This document shows positions 32,992 to 41,885 of a DNA stretch of 64,000 bases, piece after piece. The stretch is from JACDHG01 sp963811585 (lineage in GTDB: Bacteria > Actinomycetota > Actinomycetes > Propionibacteriales > Nocardioidaceae). The stretch is taken from contig CAWERR010000006.1 in NCBI GenBank assembly GCA_963811585.1, positions 868,001 to 932,000 of the forward strand, read 5' to 3'. The stretch's first letter is position 1, and each line of letters starts with the position of its first letter. Made by a program: the position numbers and the translations under genes. Below the pieces are notes generated by a model. That model did no database searches, was not told the origin of the DNA, and worked only from the letters and a program-made list of their open reading frames with translations.

Positions 32992-34023
32992 TTAGCCCTT
33001 GTTGCCTGCAGACGCGTCGGCGGGCACGGACGCGTCCACGTCCGCGTCGGCGTCGGCGTCAAGGTCGGCTGCTTCGTCGAGCTCGGCGACATCGTCGGTC
33101 GACTCGTCGGAGACGTCTTCGGCTGGCTCGTCCAGCTCTGACCTTGGATCCAGTGCCACGATGCCCATGGACCCGCTCCCGGACAGCGTCGTCAGCATCT
33201 CCCGCACGTTGGTCAGCTGCGAGTTGATGCTGTCTCGACGTTGCATGGCAGCGGCCAGCTCGCGCTCGGAGTCGAGGCGGACGCGTTCAGCCTGTGCCTT
33301 GCCCTCGGCCACCGCCTCGTCTGCTCTGCGCTGGGCGTCCTCGACGATCCGGCGGGCGCCGACTTCAGCCTCCGAACGCTGCTTCTCGGTCGCGGCGCGC
33401 GCCTGGTCGAGCTGGGTCTCCAGGTCAGCCAACTGCTGTTGGAGCGCCTGCGACTGCTCAGTGAACTCCTCCTCGGCCTGTGCGTGGCGCGCTGAGAGGG
33501 TCGTCTCGAAGTCGACGGCTGCTTGGGCGGCCTTAGTGCGCTGGCTCTCGTAGATCGCCTCAGCCTCCTGGAGCCGAGATGCCGCGTCGCGTTCGGCGCC
33601 GTCGAGGATGTCATCGGCCTGACGCCGGCTCTCTTCGATGAGGCGGGCAGTGTCGGCATCGGCATCGCTGCGCTGTTGCTTGGCGTAGGCGTCGGCCTCG
33701 ACGCGCACTTTGTGTGCGGCCTGCTCGACGTCGTACATCCGCTCCTTGGCCTCGTTTGTGGCGACGGCTCGAATGTGAGCAGCTTCCTGCTCCGCCAGGG
33801 TGAGCATCTGCCCGATCCGCTGGCCCAGGTTTTCGAACGACGGCGTGGCGGCGTCTGCCTCGTCGGCCTCAGCGTCCATGAGTTCTCGGACGCGCAAAGT
33901 CAGCTCGTCGACCTGTCGGCGCGCGGTCTGCGCCTCCGCCTCGAGCTCGCCGATCCGTTCGCTGACTTGCGCTGGGTCATAGCCGCGCAGGACGGTGCGG
34001 AACGAACTATCGGTCTGTGGCAT
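32992..34023 (-). CDS. DivIVA-domain coiled-coil protein
   Basis: The 343-residue protein starts PQTDSSFRTVLRGYDPAQVSERI, a DivIVA-like membrane-curvature motif, followed by a long coiled coil (about residues 15-290) in which a hydrophobic residue recurs roughly every seven positions, and an acidic Asp/Ala tail (DLDADADADVDASV). Such proteins mark poles or septa in actinobacteria. The start ATG 34023 follows GGGAG by eight bases; an ATG at 34038 has no spacing. It lies 33 bp downstream of a second, longer coiled-coil gene on the same strand, so the two form an operon. Confidence 0.8.
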   Translation of the reverse strand: MPQTDSSFRTVLRGYDPAQVSERIGELEAEAQTARRQVDELTLRVRELMDAEADEADAATPSFENLGQRIGQMLTLAEQEAAHIRAVATNEAKERMYDVEQAAHKVRVEADAYAKQQRSDADADTARLIEESRRQADDILDGAERDAASRLQEAEAIYESQRTKAAQAAVDFETTLSARHAQAEEEFTEQSQALQQQLADLETQLDQARAATEKQRSEAEVGARRIVEDAQRRADEAVAEGKAQAERVRLDSERELAAAMQRRDSINSQLTNVREMLTTLSGSGSMGIVALDPRSELDEPAEDVSDESTDDVAELDEAADLDADADADVDASVPADASAGNKG

Positions 34024-34056
34024 CGGCAGGACTCCCATCCTTGGTCAAGGTCGTTG

Positions 34057-35496
34057 TCATCCTGGCATAGAGCGATCGTCGACCGACTCGGCGGCAGCAC
34101 CGGCGTTGCCTTCGGCGGAAACTACGGGAACGGCCAACCCGTCGATGACGCCAGAGACCTCAGTTAGCTCTTCGACGATCTCGTTGCGCCGCCTCGCCAG
34201 CCCGGCCACTTCGGCACGAGCATCGTCGAGCACGGCATGCGCCTGGGCACGAATCTCGTCGGCTTCTCGTCTCGACTCGTCGATGAGCCGGGTCACCTCT
34301 TCACGGCTGCTGCGTTGGAGGTCCTGGCGCTCCCGCTGGGCACGTGACACCTCCTCGGCCACCTGTTCGCGCAGCGCCCGTGCGCCGGCTTCGGCCTCGC
34401 TGAGGCGCCGCTGCGCCCGGGCCTCGGCTTCGGCGACCAGGACCTCGGCGGCAGCGTGGGCTTGCTCGACCTCGGTCTGCGCCTGAGCCAACATCTCCCG
34501 GGTGGTGTGCTGGGCAGCCTTGATCTCCCCTTTGGCGTCTTCGATCTCGCCGCGGAGTCGATCGGAGGCATGCGCGATCACCCGCTGTACGTCGAGGCGT
34601 GCCCGGCGTACCTTCTGGGCCGCGTCTGCGTGGCCGTTGTTGCGGATCCGCTGCGCCTCTTGCTCGGCGGCCGCCAGCAGCGCGTCGACGGTCTTGCTGG
34701 TCCACGCGGTCTGCTCCGCGGCGGCGGAGAGCTCGCGCTCTGCCTCCTCGTGTGCCTGCTGGAGAAGCTCCTTCGCATCGGTGGCGGCCCGGTCGCGCAG
34801 TCCCTCTGCCTCGGCCGTGCTAGCTGCTGCCGCTTCACGGATCGCGTCGGCCTTGGCGGAAGCAACCTCGATCAGTTCGGCCGCACCGTGCTTCGCCTGC
34901 TCCGTGAGCCGGAACGCCTCGGCTGCGGCGGCCTCGCCCGCGGCTCGCGCGTCGTTGTCGGCCCCTTCTTGCCGACTCCGCAGCCATTGCTCGTGCTCGG
35001 CGACACGAGTCGCGATGTCGTCGTCGGCGGCCGCGCGAAGCGCTGCGGCGTCGGCTCGTGCCGTGGCTTGGAGTTCGTCCGCCACGTTGCGGGATTGGTC
35101 TGCTTGCTGTGCTGCCTCCTGCATCTGCTCGGCGATCTCCTCGCGGGCCTCGGCCAGGATCTTCTCCCGGTCGCGCCCCATCGCCTCCATGAGCAGCGAA
35201 GCCTGTTCGCCGGCGTCGCTGACGAGCTGACCCGCCTCCTCGGACGCTTGGGTCAGGCGGCCCTGCGCCTGCTCCGCGACCAACTCCGCCTCATCATGAA
35301 GACGTGCCGCGTCAGCGCGCAGATCCGCGGCCTCCTGGGCAAGGCGCTGCGACTCCTCAACGGTCTCCTGGGCATCGTGCTCTGCCTGACTGATCAGCGC
35401 GTCCGCTACCTGTCGGGCACGCTCAAGCATGTCGGTAGCCCGGGCGGAAACGATGTCGACCGGCGACCGAGGGGCCAGGTGCGTTTCAGCCTCCAC
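34057..35496 (-). CDS. Long coiled-coil protein, polarisome/cytoskeletal type
   Basis: This 479-residue protein is nearly all coiled coil (ARATDMLERARQVADALISQ..., EIAEQMQEAAQQADQ..., REMLAQAQTEVEQAHAAAEV...), rich in Ala, Glu, Gln, and Arg. It resembles the DivIVA-associated proteins Scy and cellulose-binding proteins of actinomycetes, although no DivIVA domain is visible. GTG 35496 (VEAETHLAP) follows GGGAGG at eight bases, better than the TTG at 35523. Genes for it and the DivIVA-like protein are adjacent, suggesting joint work in growth or cell division polarity. The function is inferred. Confidence 0.78.
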   Translation of the reverse strand: MEAETHLAPRSPVDIVSARATDMLERARQVADALISQAEHDAQETVEESQRLAQEAADLRADAARLHDEAELVAEQAQGRLTQASEEAGQLVSDAGEQASLLMEAMGRDREKILAEAREEIAEQMQEAAQQADQSRNVADELQATARADAAALRAAADDDIATRVAEHEQWLRSRQEGADNDARAAGEAAAAEAFRLTEQAKHGAAELIEVASAKADAIREAAAASTAEAEGLRDRAATDAKELLQQAHEEAERELSAAAEQTAWTSKTVDALLAAAEQEAQRIRNNGHADAAQKVRRARLDVQRVIAHASDRLRGEIEDAKGEIKAAQHTTREMLAQAQTEVEQAHAAAEVLVAEAEARAQRRLSEAEAGARALREQVAEEVSRAQRERQDLQRSSREEVTRLIDESRREADEIRAQAHAVLDDARAEVAGLARRRNEIVEELTEVSGVIDGLAVPVVSAEGNAGAAAESVDDRSMPG

Positions 35497-35552
35497 TGCC
35501 CCATCCTCCCACTGACTGGCCAACTTCCCCAGGGTCGATCCGCGAGGAGGAA

Positions 35553-36965
35553 CTAGACGAACTGGGGATAGGTCGGTTCGGGCAGCCGGCCCGTGTCTGC
35601 GTCGCGCGCTTGCTCGTAGCCGTGCGCGATCTCGATGAGCGTCGCTTCGCTGTTGGCAGTGCCCCAGAAGCTGATTGCCACCGGCAGTCCCTGCGTCAGC
35701 GTTACCGGGACGGTGAGGAGCGGGTAACCGGCAACCGCCGTCGCCTGGGTGCAGCCGCCCCAGTGGTGCTCGTCGTTGACCAGGTCGATCGGGATCGCCG
35801 GCGCGTATGACGGCGTCACCAGCGCGTCGAGGTCGTGCGCCGCGAGCACCGTGTCGATGCCGTCGTCTCGGCCATGGGCCAGGCAGGCAGCACGCGCGGC
35901 GGCATACACATCGGAGTCCATGCCGGGAGAGTCAAGCGCCCGCTCGAAGTAAGACTGGCCGAAGAACTGCAGCTCGGTGTCGGCATGCGCGCGGTTGAAC
36001 TCGACGAGGTCGGCGAGTGTTTTCGGCCCATTGCCAGGACGTGTCGCCAGGTAGAGCCGCATCCCCGCCTCGATCTCGGCGATGAGCACGACGAGCTCGT
36101 CGTCGAACCCGTAGTCGACCATGGATGCGACGTTGGTGTTGTCGACGATCGTGGCGCCGGCAGCCGAGAGCTGCTGAAGAGCGAGCTCCCCGGCCGCATC
36201 GGCGTGTGCGCTGTAGCCCCAGTACACCTCATCGCGCGGAACCCCGATCCGCTTGCCTGCAAGGCGTCCGTCGGCGGCGTGCGTGGGGTAGTCGATGTCG
36301 CCGTCAGTCAGGACGGTCAGCAGCGCCGCCGCATCGGCCACCGTGGTGGCCATCGGGCCGGCGGTGTCCTGCGAGGCCGAGATCGGCACGATGCCCGCGG
36401 TCGAGACGAGGCCGACGGTCGGCTTGATCCCGACCACGCCGTTGAATGCGGCAGGGCAGGTAATGGACCCGTCGGTCTCGGTCCCGACGGCGTACGTCGT
36501 CAGCCCGGCCGCGACCGCAGCGCCACTGCCGGAGCTTGAGCCACCGGCCGATCGGTTCAACGCGTAGGGGTTGCGGGTCAGGCCGCCGTACGCGCTCCAT
36601 CCCGACGTGGAGCCGGGGTCGCGCAGGTTAGCCCACTCAGTGAGGTTGGCCTTGCCGACCACGACCATGCCGGCTGCGCGGAGCGAGGTGACGAGCGTGG
36701 CGTCCGTCGACGGGGGTGTCTCGGCCAGCGCCAGGGACCCGGCCGTCGTCAGCAGGCCTGCGGTGTCGATGTTGTCCTTGACCAGGATCGGCTGCCCATG
36801 CAGTGGTCCCCGACTCCTTCCGTCCGCGAGCTCCCGGTCGAGGGCGCGTGCATCCTCGACTGCCTGGGGATTCAGGGTGCAGACGGCGTTGGTCAGCGGG
36901 TCGACCACCTCGATCCGATCCAGGGCCAGCTCGACAAGCTCTTCGGCAGGAGTCCGTGATGTCAT
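35553..36965 (-). CDS. Amidase signature family protein
   Basis: The 470-residue cytoplasmic amidase has the catalytic Lys63 in LVKDNIDTAG, the cis-Ser cluster GGSSSGSGAAVAAG starting at 141, and the nucleophile region TDGSITCPAA with Ser167. Substrate specificity is not evident; the same fold includes GatA, but GatA-specific neighbours gatB/gatC are absent, so it is likely a stand-alone amidase (acylamide, aryl-acylamide or similar). It diverges from rpsT. Confidence 0.9.
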   Translation of the reverse strand: MTSRTPAEELVELALDRIEVVDPLTNAVCTLNPQAVEDARALDRELADGRSRGPLHGQPILVKDNIDTAGLLTTAGSLALAETPPSTDATLVTSLRAAGMVVVGKANLTEWANLRDPGSTSGWSAYGGLTRNPYALNRSAGGSSSGSGAAVAAGLTTYAVGTETDGSITCPAAFNGVVGIKPTVGLVSTAGIVPISASQDTAGPMATTVADAAALLTVLTDGDIDYPTHAADGRLAGKRIGVPRDEVYWGYSAHADAAGELALQQLSAAGATIVDNTNVASMVDYGFDDELVVLIAEIEAGMRLYLATRPGNGPKTLADLVEFNRAHADTELQFFGQSYFERALDSPGMDSDVYAAARAACLAHGRDDGIDTVLAAHDLDALVTPSYAPAIPIDLVNDEHHWGGCTQATAVAGYPLLTVPVTLTQGLPVAISFWGTANSEATLIEIAHGYEQARDADTGRLPEPTYPQFV

Positions 36966-36988
36966 GCGCCTGATCCTTCCACGGCGAT

Positions 36989-37018
36989 TTGGCCGGGTCG
37001 CGCGGCCGCTGGTAATCT
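36989..37018 (+). promoter_or_regulatory. Likely sigma-70-type promoter for rpsT
   Basis: TTGGCC (36989-36994), an 18-bp spacer and TAATCT (37013-37018) give a credible -35/-10 pair about 75 bp before the rpsT GTG. The next 70 bases form a leader of moderate length; the gene lies divergent from the amidase gene. Confidence 0.5.
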
Positions 37019-37093
37019 GACACGTCGCGCGTGCGCCCGCCGTACGCCGCTCGCAGTTACCTACCCGAACCTAGAAATTTGAGGCACTGCCCC

Positions 37094-37354
37094 GTGGCAA
37101 ACATCAAGTCGCAGATCAAGCGCAACAAGCAGAACGACGCCGCTCACGAGCGCAACAAGGCGGTCAAGTCTGCTGTGAAGACCTCGATCCGCCGCTTCCA
37201 CGAGGCCGCCGAGGCTGGGGAGAAAGAGCAGGCCGTCGACCTCGCCACCCAGGCAAACCGCAAGCTCGACCAGGCCGCATCGGCCGGCGTGATCCACAAG
37301 AACCAGGCGGCGAACAAGAAGTCCGCGATCTCCAAGCGCGCCGCCACACTCTAA
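37094..37354 (+). CDS. rpsT: 30S ribosomal protein S20
   Basis: The 86-residue basic helical protein (VANIKSQIKRNKQNDAAHERN ... QAANKKSAISKRAATL) is a clear S20. The GTG start at 37094 follows GAGGCACTGCCCC. S20 is a primary 16S-binding protein. Its neighbours holA and comEC are on the opposite strand in the usual actinobacterial arrangement. A strong-looking terminator hairpin follows. Confidence 0.97.
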   Translation: MANIKSQIKRNKQNDAAHERNKAVKSAVKTSIRRFHEAAEAGEKEQAVDLATQANRKLDQAASAGVIHKNQAANKKSAISKRAATL

Positions 37355-37393
37355 CCTCGGCTACACGCCTGCTGGCGTACGCCGGTCGCTGCG

Positions 37394-37425
37394 ACGGGTT
37401 GACCCCACCGGGTCGACCCGTCTTT
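37394..37425. terminator. Rho-independent-like terminator after rpsT
   Basis: ACGGGTTGACCC-CACC-GGGTCGACCCGT, a 12-bp stem with one G-T pair, followed by CTTT. It lies 40 bp after the rpsT stop and 20 bp from the holA stop on the other strand, so it can serve both convergent genes. Confidence 0.75.
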
Positions 37426-37445
37426 GCATGCTGAGGCCTGCCGCG

Positions 37446-38435
37446 TCAGTGGATGGCGCGGGCTCGCAGCACCGAGATGACCAGGCGCTCACATGCCCAC
37501 AACCGGTCGCCCGCGGCGCCCTTGACGTCGGCATCTGCCTGCGCTGCCGCCTGAATCGCGACCGCGATGCCGCGCGGCGCCCAACCCCGCGACTGGGCGG
37601 CAAGCGTCTTCAGCTTCCACGGAGGCACACCCACCTCGCGGGCGAGATCGCCCTCGCTGAGCCCCCGCGGCGCTGCCAGATAGCGGCCGAGTGCGCGCAG
37701 CCCGCCCGCCACGGCACTAGTGATCAGCACCGGGTCCACCCGACTCGCGAATGCCCAGCGCAGTTGTTCGAACGCGTCACCTGTCTTGCCGTTGATGGCG
37801 GCGTCGGCGACGGCGAAGCCCTTGACGTCGGCGCGGCCACCGAAGTAGCGGCGGACGACCTGCTCGGTGATGGGCTCGCCAGCGGAGTCCGACGCTAGCT
37901 GGTCACAGGCCCCGGCCAGCGCGCGCAGATCCTCCCCCACGGCGTCGACCAAGGCGCGGGCGGTGCGCTCGTCGATCTTGGCCTGGTGGCGACGTGCCTC
38001 GGTGACTACCCACTTGGGCAGGTCCCATTTCTTCATCGCCACCGCCTTGACCTCGACAGCGCCGGCCTTCCGGAGCTTGTCAAGGACCGCCTTGCCCTTG
38101 ACTCCCCCGGTGTGGTGGAGCACGAGAGCCACATCACTGGCCGGCTCGGCGACGTACGCGACGATCGGGTCGACGGCGTCCTCGGGCAAGCTTTCGAGCG
38201 TCCGGACCACGACGCAGCGCAGCGACGCGAAGAGCGAGGGGCTGGTGATCTCCGCGAAGGCACCTGACCCGAGCTCGGTTGCGTCGAGCTCAGAGATGTC
38301 GGCATCAGCATCGGCGGCGCGCACTCCGTCGCGCAGCGAAGCGATCGTGCGTTCGGCGATGAACTCCTCGGTGCCGGTGATCAGGGTCGTCACGCCGAGC
38401 CCGTTGGGGATGTCGGCGGAGGTGGTGTGCGGCAT
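37446..38435 (-). CDS. holA: DNA polymerase III subunit delta
   Basis: The 329-residue protein MPHTTSADIP ... TTLITGTEEFIAERTIASLRDG resembles the N-terminal AAA-like region of HolA, with later RVDPVLITSAVAGGLRALGRYL and WKLKTLAAQSRGW typical of the family. It is the delta subunit of the clamp loader. The ATG at 38435 is the first with the family sequence; the open frame extends much further upstream but through the intergenic stem and comEC. comEC lies upstream on the same strand, separated by 88 bp containing a 16-bp inverted repeat. Confidence 0.92.
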   Translation of the reverse strand: MPHTTSADIPNGLGVTTLITGTEEFIAERTIASLRDGVRAADADADISELDATELGSGAFAEITSPSLFASLRCVVVRTLESLPEDAVDPIVAYVAEPASDVALVLHHTGGVKGKAVLDKLRKAGAVEVKAVAMKKWDLPKWVVTEARRHQAKIDERTARALVDAVGEDLRALAGACDQLASDSAGEPITEQVVRRYFGGRADVKGFAVADAAINGKTGDAFEQLRWAFASRVDPVLITSAVAGGLRALGRYLAAPRGLSEGDLAREVGVPPWKLKTLAAQSRGWAPRGIAVAIQAAAQADADVKGAAGDRLWACERLVISVLRARAIH

Positions 38436-38466
38436 GGTGTGCCCAGCATGCCACGGCGGTCTGACA

Positions 38467-38522
38467 CTCCTTGCGTCCGTAGTTCCGAGCGCTATCGCGA
38501 CCCCTGCTACGGACGTAAGGAG
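38467..38522. promoter_or_regulatory. 16-bp inverted repeat between comEC and holA
   Basis: CTCCTTGCGTCCGTAG (38467-38482) and CTACGGACGTAAGGAG (38507-38522) are complementary except one position, with a 24-base spacer. The right arm ends directly at the comEC stop codon. The structure can fold in the message of both genes or act as an operator for a holA promoter. Confidence 0.6.
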
Positions 38523-38523
38523 G

Positions 38524-40884
38524 TCAATCTTCGGAGGTGACCACGGCGAGTTGGCCGGCGCGCTCGACGATGGCGATGTCGCCATGTTGGTCGGTTCGGT
38601 AGACCTGGGCACCGAGGATGCGCAGCAGGCCGAGGGTGGCTGCGGCCGGGTGGCCGTAGTCGTTGTCGTCGCCGACGGAGACCATGGCAAGGGGTGCGCG
38701 AGTGGCGAGGACGAAGTCGGCGTCCTGGTTGGCCGACCCGTGATGGGACACCTTGAGTACGTCGGCCCGCAGGTCGACCCCCGTAGCCAGGATGTCTCCC
38801 TCCTCCTCGGGCTCGGCGTCGCCGCTGAGCAAAACTCGATGCCCTGACACGTCGACGAGCATCACGACCGACGCGTTGTTGGCTGCCGAGCCCTCGCTGC
38901 CGTCGGTCTTGTCGCCTGCGTGGGGTACGTCGACCGGACCGATGACCTCCCACGACAACTGCCCCACCGATCGCCGCTCCTCAGTGACGGCCACTGAGAC
39001 CGGTATGTCGGCCGCCCCGGCCCACGACGCGACCGCCTCGGCACGATCGGGCGGGTCGGCCAGCGGCGACACGACGATCTCGCCGACGTGTCGGCCGTCG
39101 AGCACACCAGGCAAGCCGTTCGCATGGTCGGCGTGGAAGTGCGAGAGCACGACCAACGGGATGGTGTCGACTCCCAGGTCGGCAAGGCACCTGTCGACGA
39201 GCGCTGGGTCGGGCCCGGCATCCACGACCACAGCAGCCCCGGAGCCGGCGTTGAGCACGAGCGCGTCGCCCTGCCCGACATCGCACATCACCATCAGCCA
39301 GTCGTCCGGCGGCCAGCCGAGCCGCCCCACCGGCTGCACGACCACGACCACCAGCAGCCCGGTGCAGGCCAGGCTGCGGGACCGGTAGGTCAGGAGGCGC
39401 GGCAGCACGAGGATGAGGCCGACGACGCACAGTGTCAGGGCGCTGATCCCGACGACGCCCACGGGCCATCCGACGCTGGCACCGGCCAGCCCAGCTCCAC
39501 GCTCTGCGACCCAGACGATCCACCACGCCGGCAGCCACGCGACGTACGCCACGAGATGGCCGAGGGTGTCGCTGATCAACGCGACGAGTCCGGCGACCAG
39601 GCCGAGCAGCGTCGTCGGTCCGACCGCTGGAGCGACGAGCATGTTGGCGGCCACGCCGACGACGCTGACCTGTCCCGAGATCGCCGCAACGGCGGGTGTG
39701 CAGGCGAGCTGGGCGGCGAGGGGTACGGCGATCGCCTCTGCCAGCGGCCGAGGCATCCAGGTGGCGAGGCAGTCACGCCAGCGAGGTGCGAGCAGGAGGA
39801 TGCCAGCGGTCGCCACCGTGGACAGCAAGAACCCGACCGAGCAGGCCAGCCACGGGTCGAGGAGCACGAGCCCTGTGACGGCGATGCACAGAGCGCGGAT
39901 GCCGCGACGTCGACCTCCGGACGACAACCCGGCCAACGCCACGACGCCCATCGCTGCCGCCCGCAACACGCTTGGCTCGGGTCGCGCAAGAAGCACGAAG
40001 AACACGACGCCGACGGCTCCCACGACGAGCAGCCCACGGCCGCGGACCCCGCACCATCGGGCCGTGACAAGAAGGAAACCGAGCATCAGCGTGAGATTGG
40101 CCCCGCTGACCGCTAGAAGGTGGGTCAGCCCACTCGACTGGAAGTCGTCAGCCACATCGGCCGGTAGCTGGGAGTCGTCTCCGTCGACGAGAGCCGGCAC
40201 CAGGCCGCGTCCTGCGGCGGGCAGGACCGACACGGCCTCCCTCAGGTTCGCCCGGACGTGAGAGATAGCTCGGTTGACCGGTCCTGCGCGAGATACCACC
40301 TCGGGTGCACCGCGCACGATGACGACGGCCGCGAGGTCACCGCCCTGCGCAGGTTGGAGCCGCCCGGACGCGTGCACGCGGTCGCCGAGCGAAACGCGCA
40401 GCCACGCCGGATCTGCGATCGCCACGACCTGAGACGCGACGTTCGTGGTTGCACCACGACCCGTCACCTGCTCGACCCGGAGACGCACGGCGACGTAGGG
40501 CCCGAATGAGCCTTCGCGCTCAACCGGGTCGGTCACCACCACTGCATCGAGACTGACCTGCGCACGGTCGAGCGCAAGGTCTGGCACCGGACCGGCCTGG
40601 ACCGCCCCCGCCCGGAGTCCACCGACGGCAAACGCGGCTGCGGCGACAAGACAGGCGGCGGCCACCGCCCTGGACAGCTCGCGGCGCTGGCGCTCGGTCC
40701 AACCGCGGACCGGTCGTGGCACACGCAGTCGGTGAACGGCGCCTGCACCCAGAAGCGCCAGTGTCAGCAACACGAGCGCACCGACAAGTGCTCGCCAGGG
40801 CGTCCATCCGACAGCCAGGGCAGCAGCCGCCCAGGCGGCGAGCGCGGCCGGCGCCAACCGGAGGTCCAGCGGCTCGGACGTCAT
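38524..40884 (-). CDS. comEC: Competence protein ComEC/Rec2 (DNA-uptake channel)
   Basis: The 786-residue protein has an N-terminal membrane/OB region (APAALAAWAAAALAVGWTPW), the Competence domain with many transmembrane helices (HLLAVSGANLTLMLGFLLV, SVLRAAAMGVVALAGL), and a C-terminal MBL-like domain with SHFHADHANGLPGVLD near residue 580 and LLSGDAEPEEEGD. It imports single-stranded DNA in competent bacteria. The ATG at 40884 overlaps the TGA of comEA in its correct frame (GTATGA). Because of an extra base in comEA the two currently read as one frame. Confidence 0.92.
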   Translation of the reverse strand: MTSEPLDLRLAPAALAAWAAAALAVGWTPWRALVGALVLLTLALLGAGAVHRLRVPRPVRGWTERQRRELSRAVAAACLVAAAAFAVGGLRAGAVQAGPVPDLALDRAQVSLDAVVVTDPVEREGSFGPYVAVRLRVEQVTGRGATTNVASQVVAIADPAWLRVSLGDRVHASGRLQPAQGGDLAAVVIVRGAPEVVSRAGPVNRAISHVRANLREAVSVLPAAGRGLVPALVDGDDSQLPADVADDFQSSGLTHLLAVSGANLTLMLGFLLVTARWCGVRGRGLLVVGAVGVVFFVLLARPEPSVLRAAAMGVVALAGLSSGGRRRGIRALCIAVTGLVLLDPWLACSVGFLLSTVATAGILLLAPRWRDCLATWMPRPLAEAIAVPLAAQLACTPAVAAISGQVSVVGVAANMLVAPAVGPTTLLGLVAGLVALISDTLGHLVAYVAWLPAWWIVWVAERGAGLAGASVGWPVGVVGISALTLCVVGLILVLPRLLTYRSRSLACTGLLVVVVVQPVGRLGWPPDDWLMVMCDVGQGDALVLNAGSGAAVVVDAGPDPALVDRCLADLGVDTIPLVVLSHFHADHANGLPGVLDGRHVGEIVVSPLADPPDRAEAVASWAGAADIPVSVAVTEERRSVGQLSWEVIGPVDVPHAGDKTDGSEGSAANNASVVMLVDVSGHRVLLSGDAEPEEEGDILATGVDLRADVLKVSHHGSANQDADFVLATRAPLAMVSVGDDNDYGHPAAATLGLLRILGAQVYRTDQHGDIAIVERAGQLAVVTSED

Positions 40885-41778
40885 ACATAGACGTAGGGGG
40901 CGATGTCTGCCAAGGTCGCGTCGCCGATGCCGCTCACTTCGAGTCAGCTCTTCGACTGCCGTGAACGCGCCGTTGTCCACGCGCCACGCGAGGATCGACT
41001 GTGCGGTGACCGGGCCAATGCCAGGCAGGGTCTCGAGCTCCGCCTGGTCAGCCCTGTTGAGGTTGACCGGCGCGATCTCGGTGCCGGTGGGCATCGGACC
41101 GGACGGCATGGTGCCTGGCGGTGGGACGGCCGGCGAAACGCGCTCGCCGATGACGACCTGCTCGCCGTCGACCAGCACGCGGGCGAGGTTGAGCGATGAA
41201 GTCGCCACGCCAGGGCGCACGCCTCCAGCCGCCGCGATGGCGTCGACGACTCGAGAGCCCACCGGCAGCTCGACGATGCCAGGGCGACGAACCTTTCCCG
41301 CCACATCGACGACGACCGTGTCGGTGGCCGGCGCCGAGGTGGCCCTTGGAACGCCTTCGGAGGTGGTCGCTCCGGCGGCCACCCCGTGCGTCTGCGACGA
41401 GACCGCCCCAGCAGGGAGGCTGCGTGAACTCGACAGCTGCACGGGCTCCGCATCAGGAATCGACCGAACCACCCAGCACCCGGCCGCCGTCAGCAACATC
41501 AGAGCCGCCATCACAGCCACCGCGAGGTGGTGCCCGGTGAGCCCCCAGCGCACGGCACCCGCGCGCGCCATGTCGAGGTGCCGCCCGGGGTAGGCCGCGG
41601 GCGCGCCAACAGGAGGAGGACTTACTACGTCATCAGAGTTAGCGCGGACAGCTATGCGTTCTGGCTGGTCCGGCAGAGGCTCCATCTCGGCCGACGCGAA
41701 CTCGGCCGCGAGGGCCGCCAGCCGCCTGCGGGCAGCCGTGACGGCATCGGGATCCGTGCGGGTGCGCCGACCAAACAT
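40881..41778 (-). pseudogene. comEA: ComEA helix-hairpin-helix DNA-binding protein, frameshifted near its end
   Basis: The ATG at 41778 starts a ComEA-like protein: cytoplasmic N-terminus, transmembrane helix (VAVMAALMLLTAAGCWVV), the SLBB-type segment VVVDVAGKVRRPGIVELPVGSRVVDAIAAAGG, and the first helix-hairpin-helix LNRADQAELETLPGIGPVTAQSI. Just after VEELTR, at about 40938, one extra base moves the reading frame. In the shifted frame the remainder reads VSGIGDATLADIAPYVYV and stops at TGA 40881, which is the expected second HhH motif. In the other frame translation runs straight into comEC, giving a 1084-residue fusion. Only one base is needed to repair it, so a sequencing error is possible; ComEA and ComEC otherwise look intact. 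Confidence 0.85.
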
Positions 41779-41885
41779 GCAGCGACGCTACGAGCGAGCC
41801 TACGTATACGGCAGCGGAGTTTGACGTGCTGTGGACGGCCGCCACGTCAGCCGGGACCTGTGGAAAGTGGTGGCGCAGGGCCCGG

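Noticed and set aside
38524..41778. Genuine ComEA-ComEC fusion protein as annotated product
   Set aside because: The second HhH motif and a proper stop are found in the shifted frame with the usual four-base overlap, so a one-base indel is the simpler explanation.
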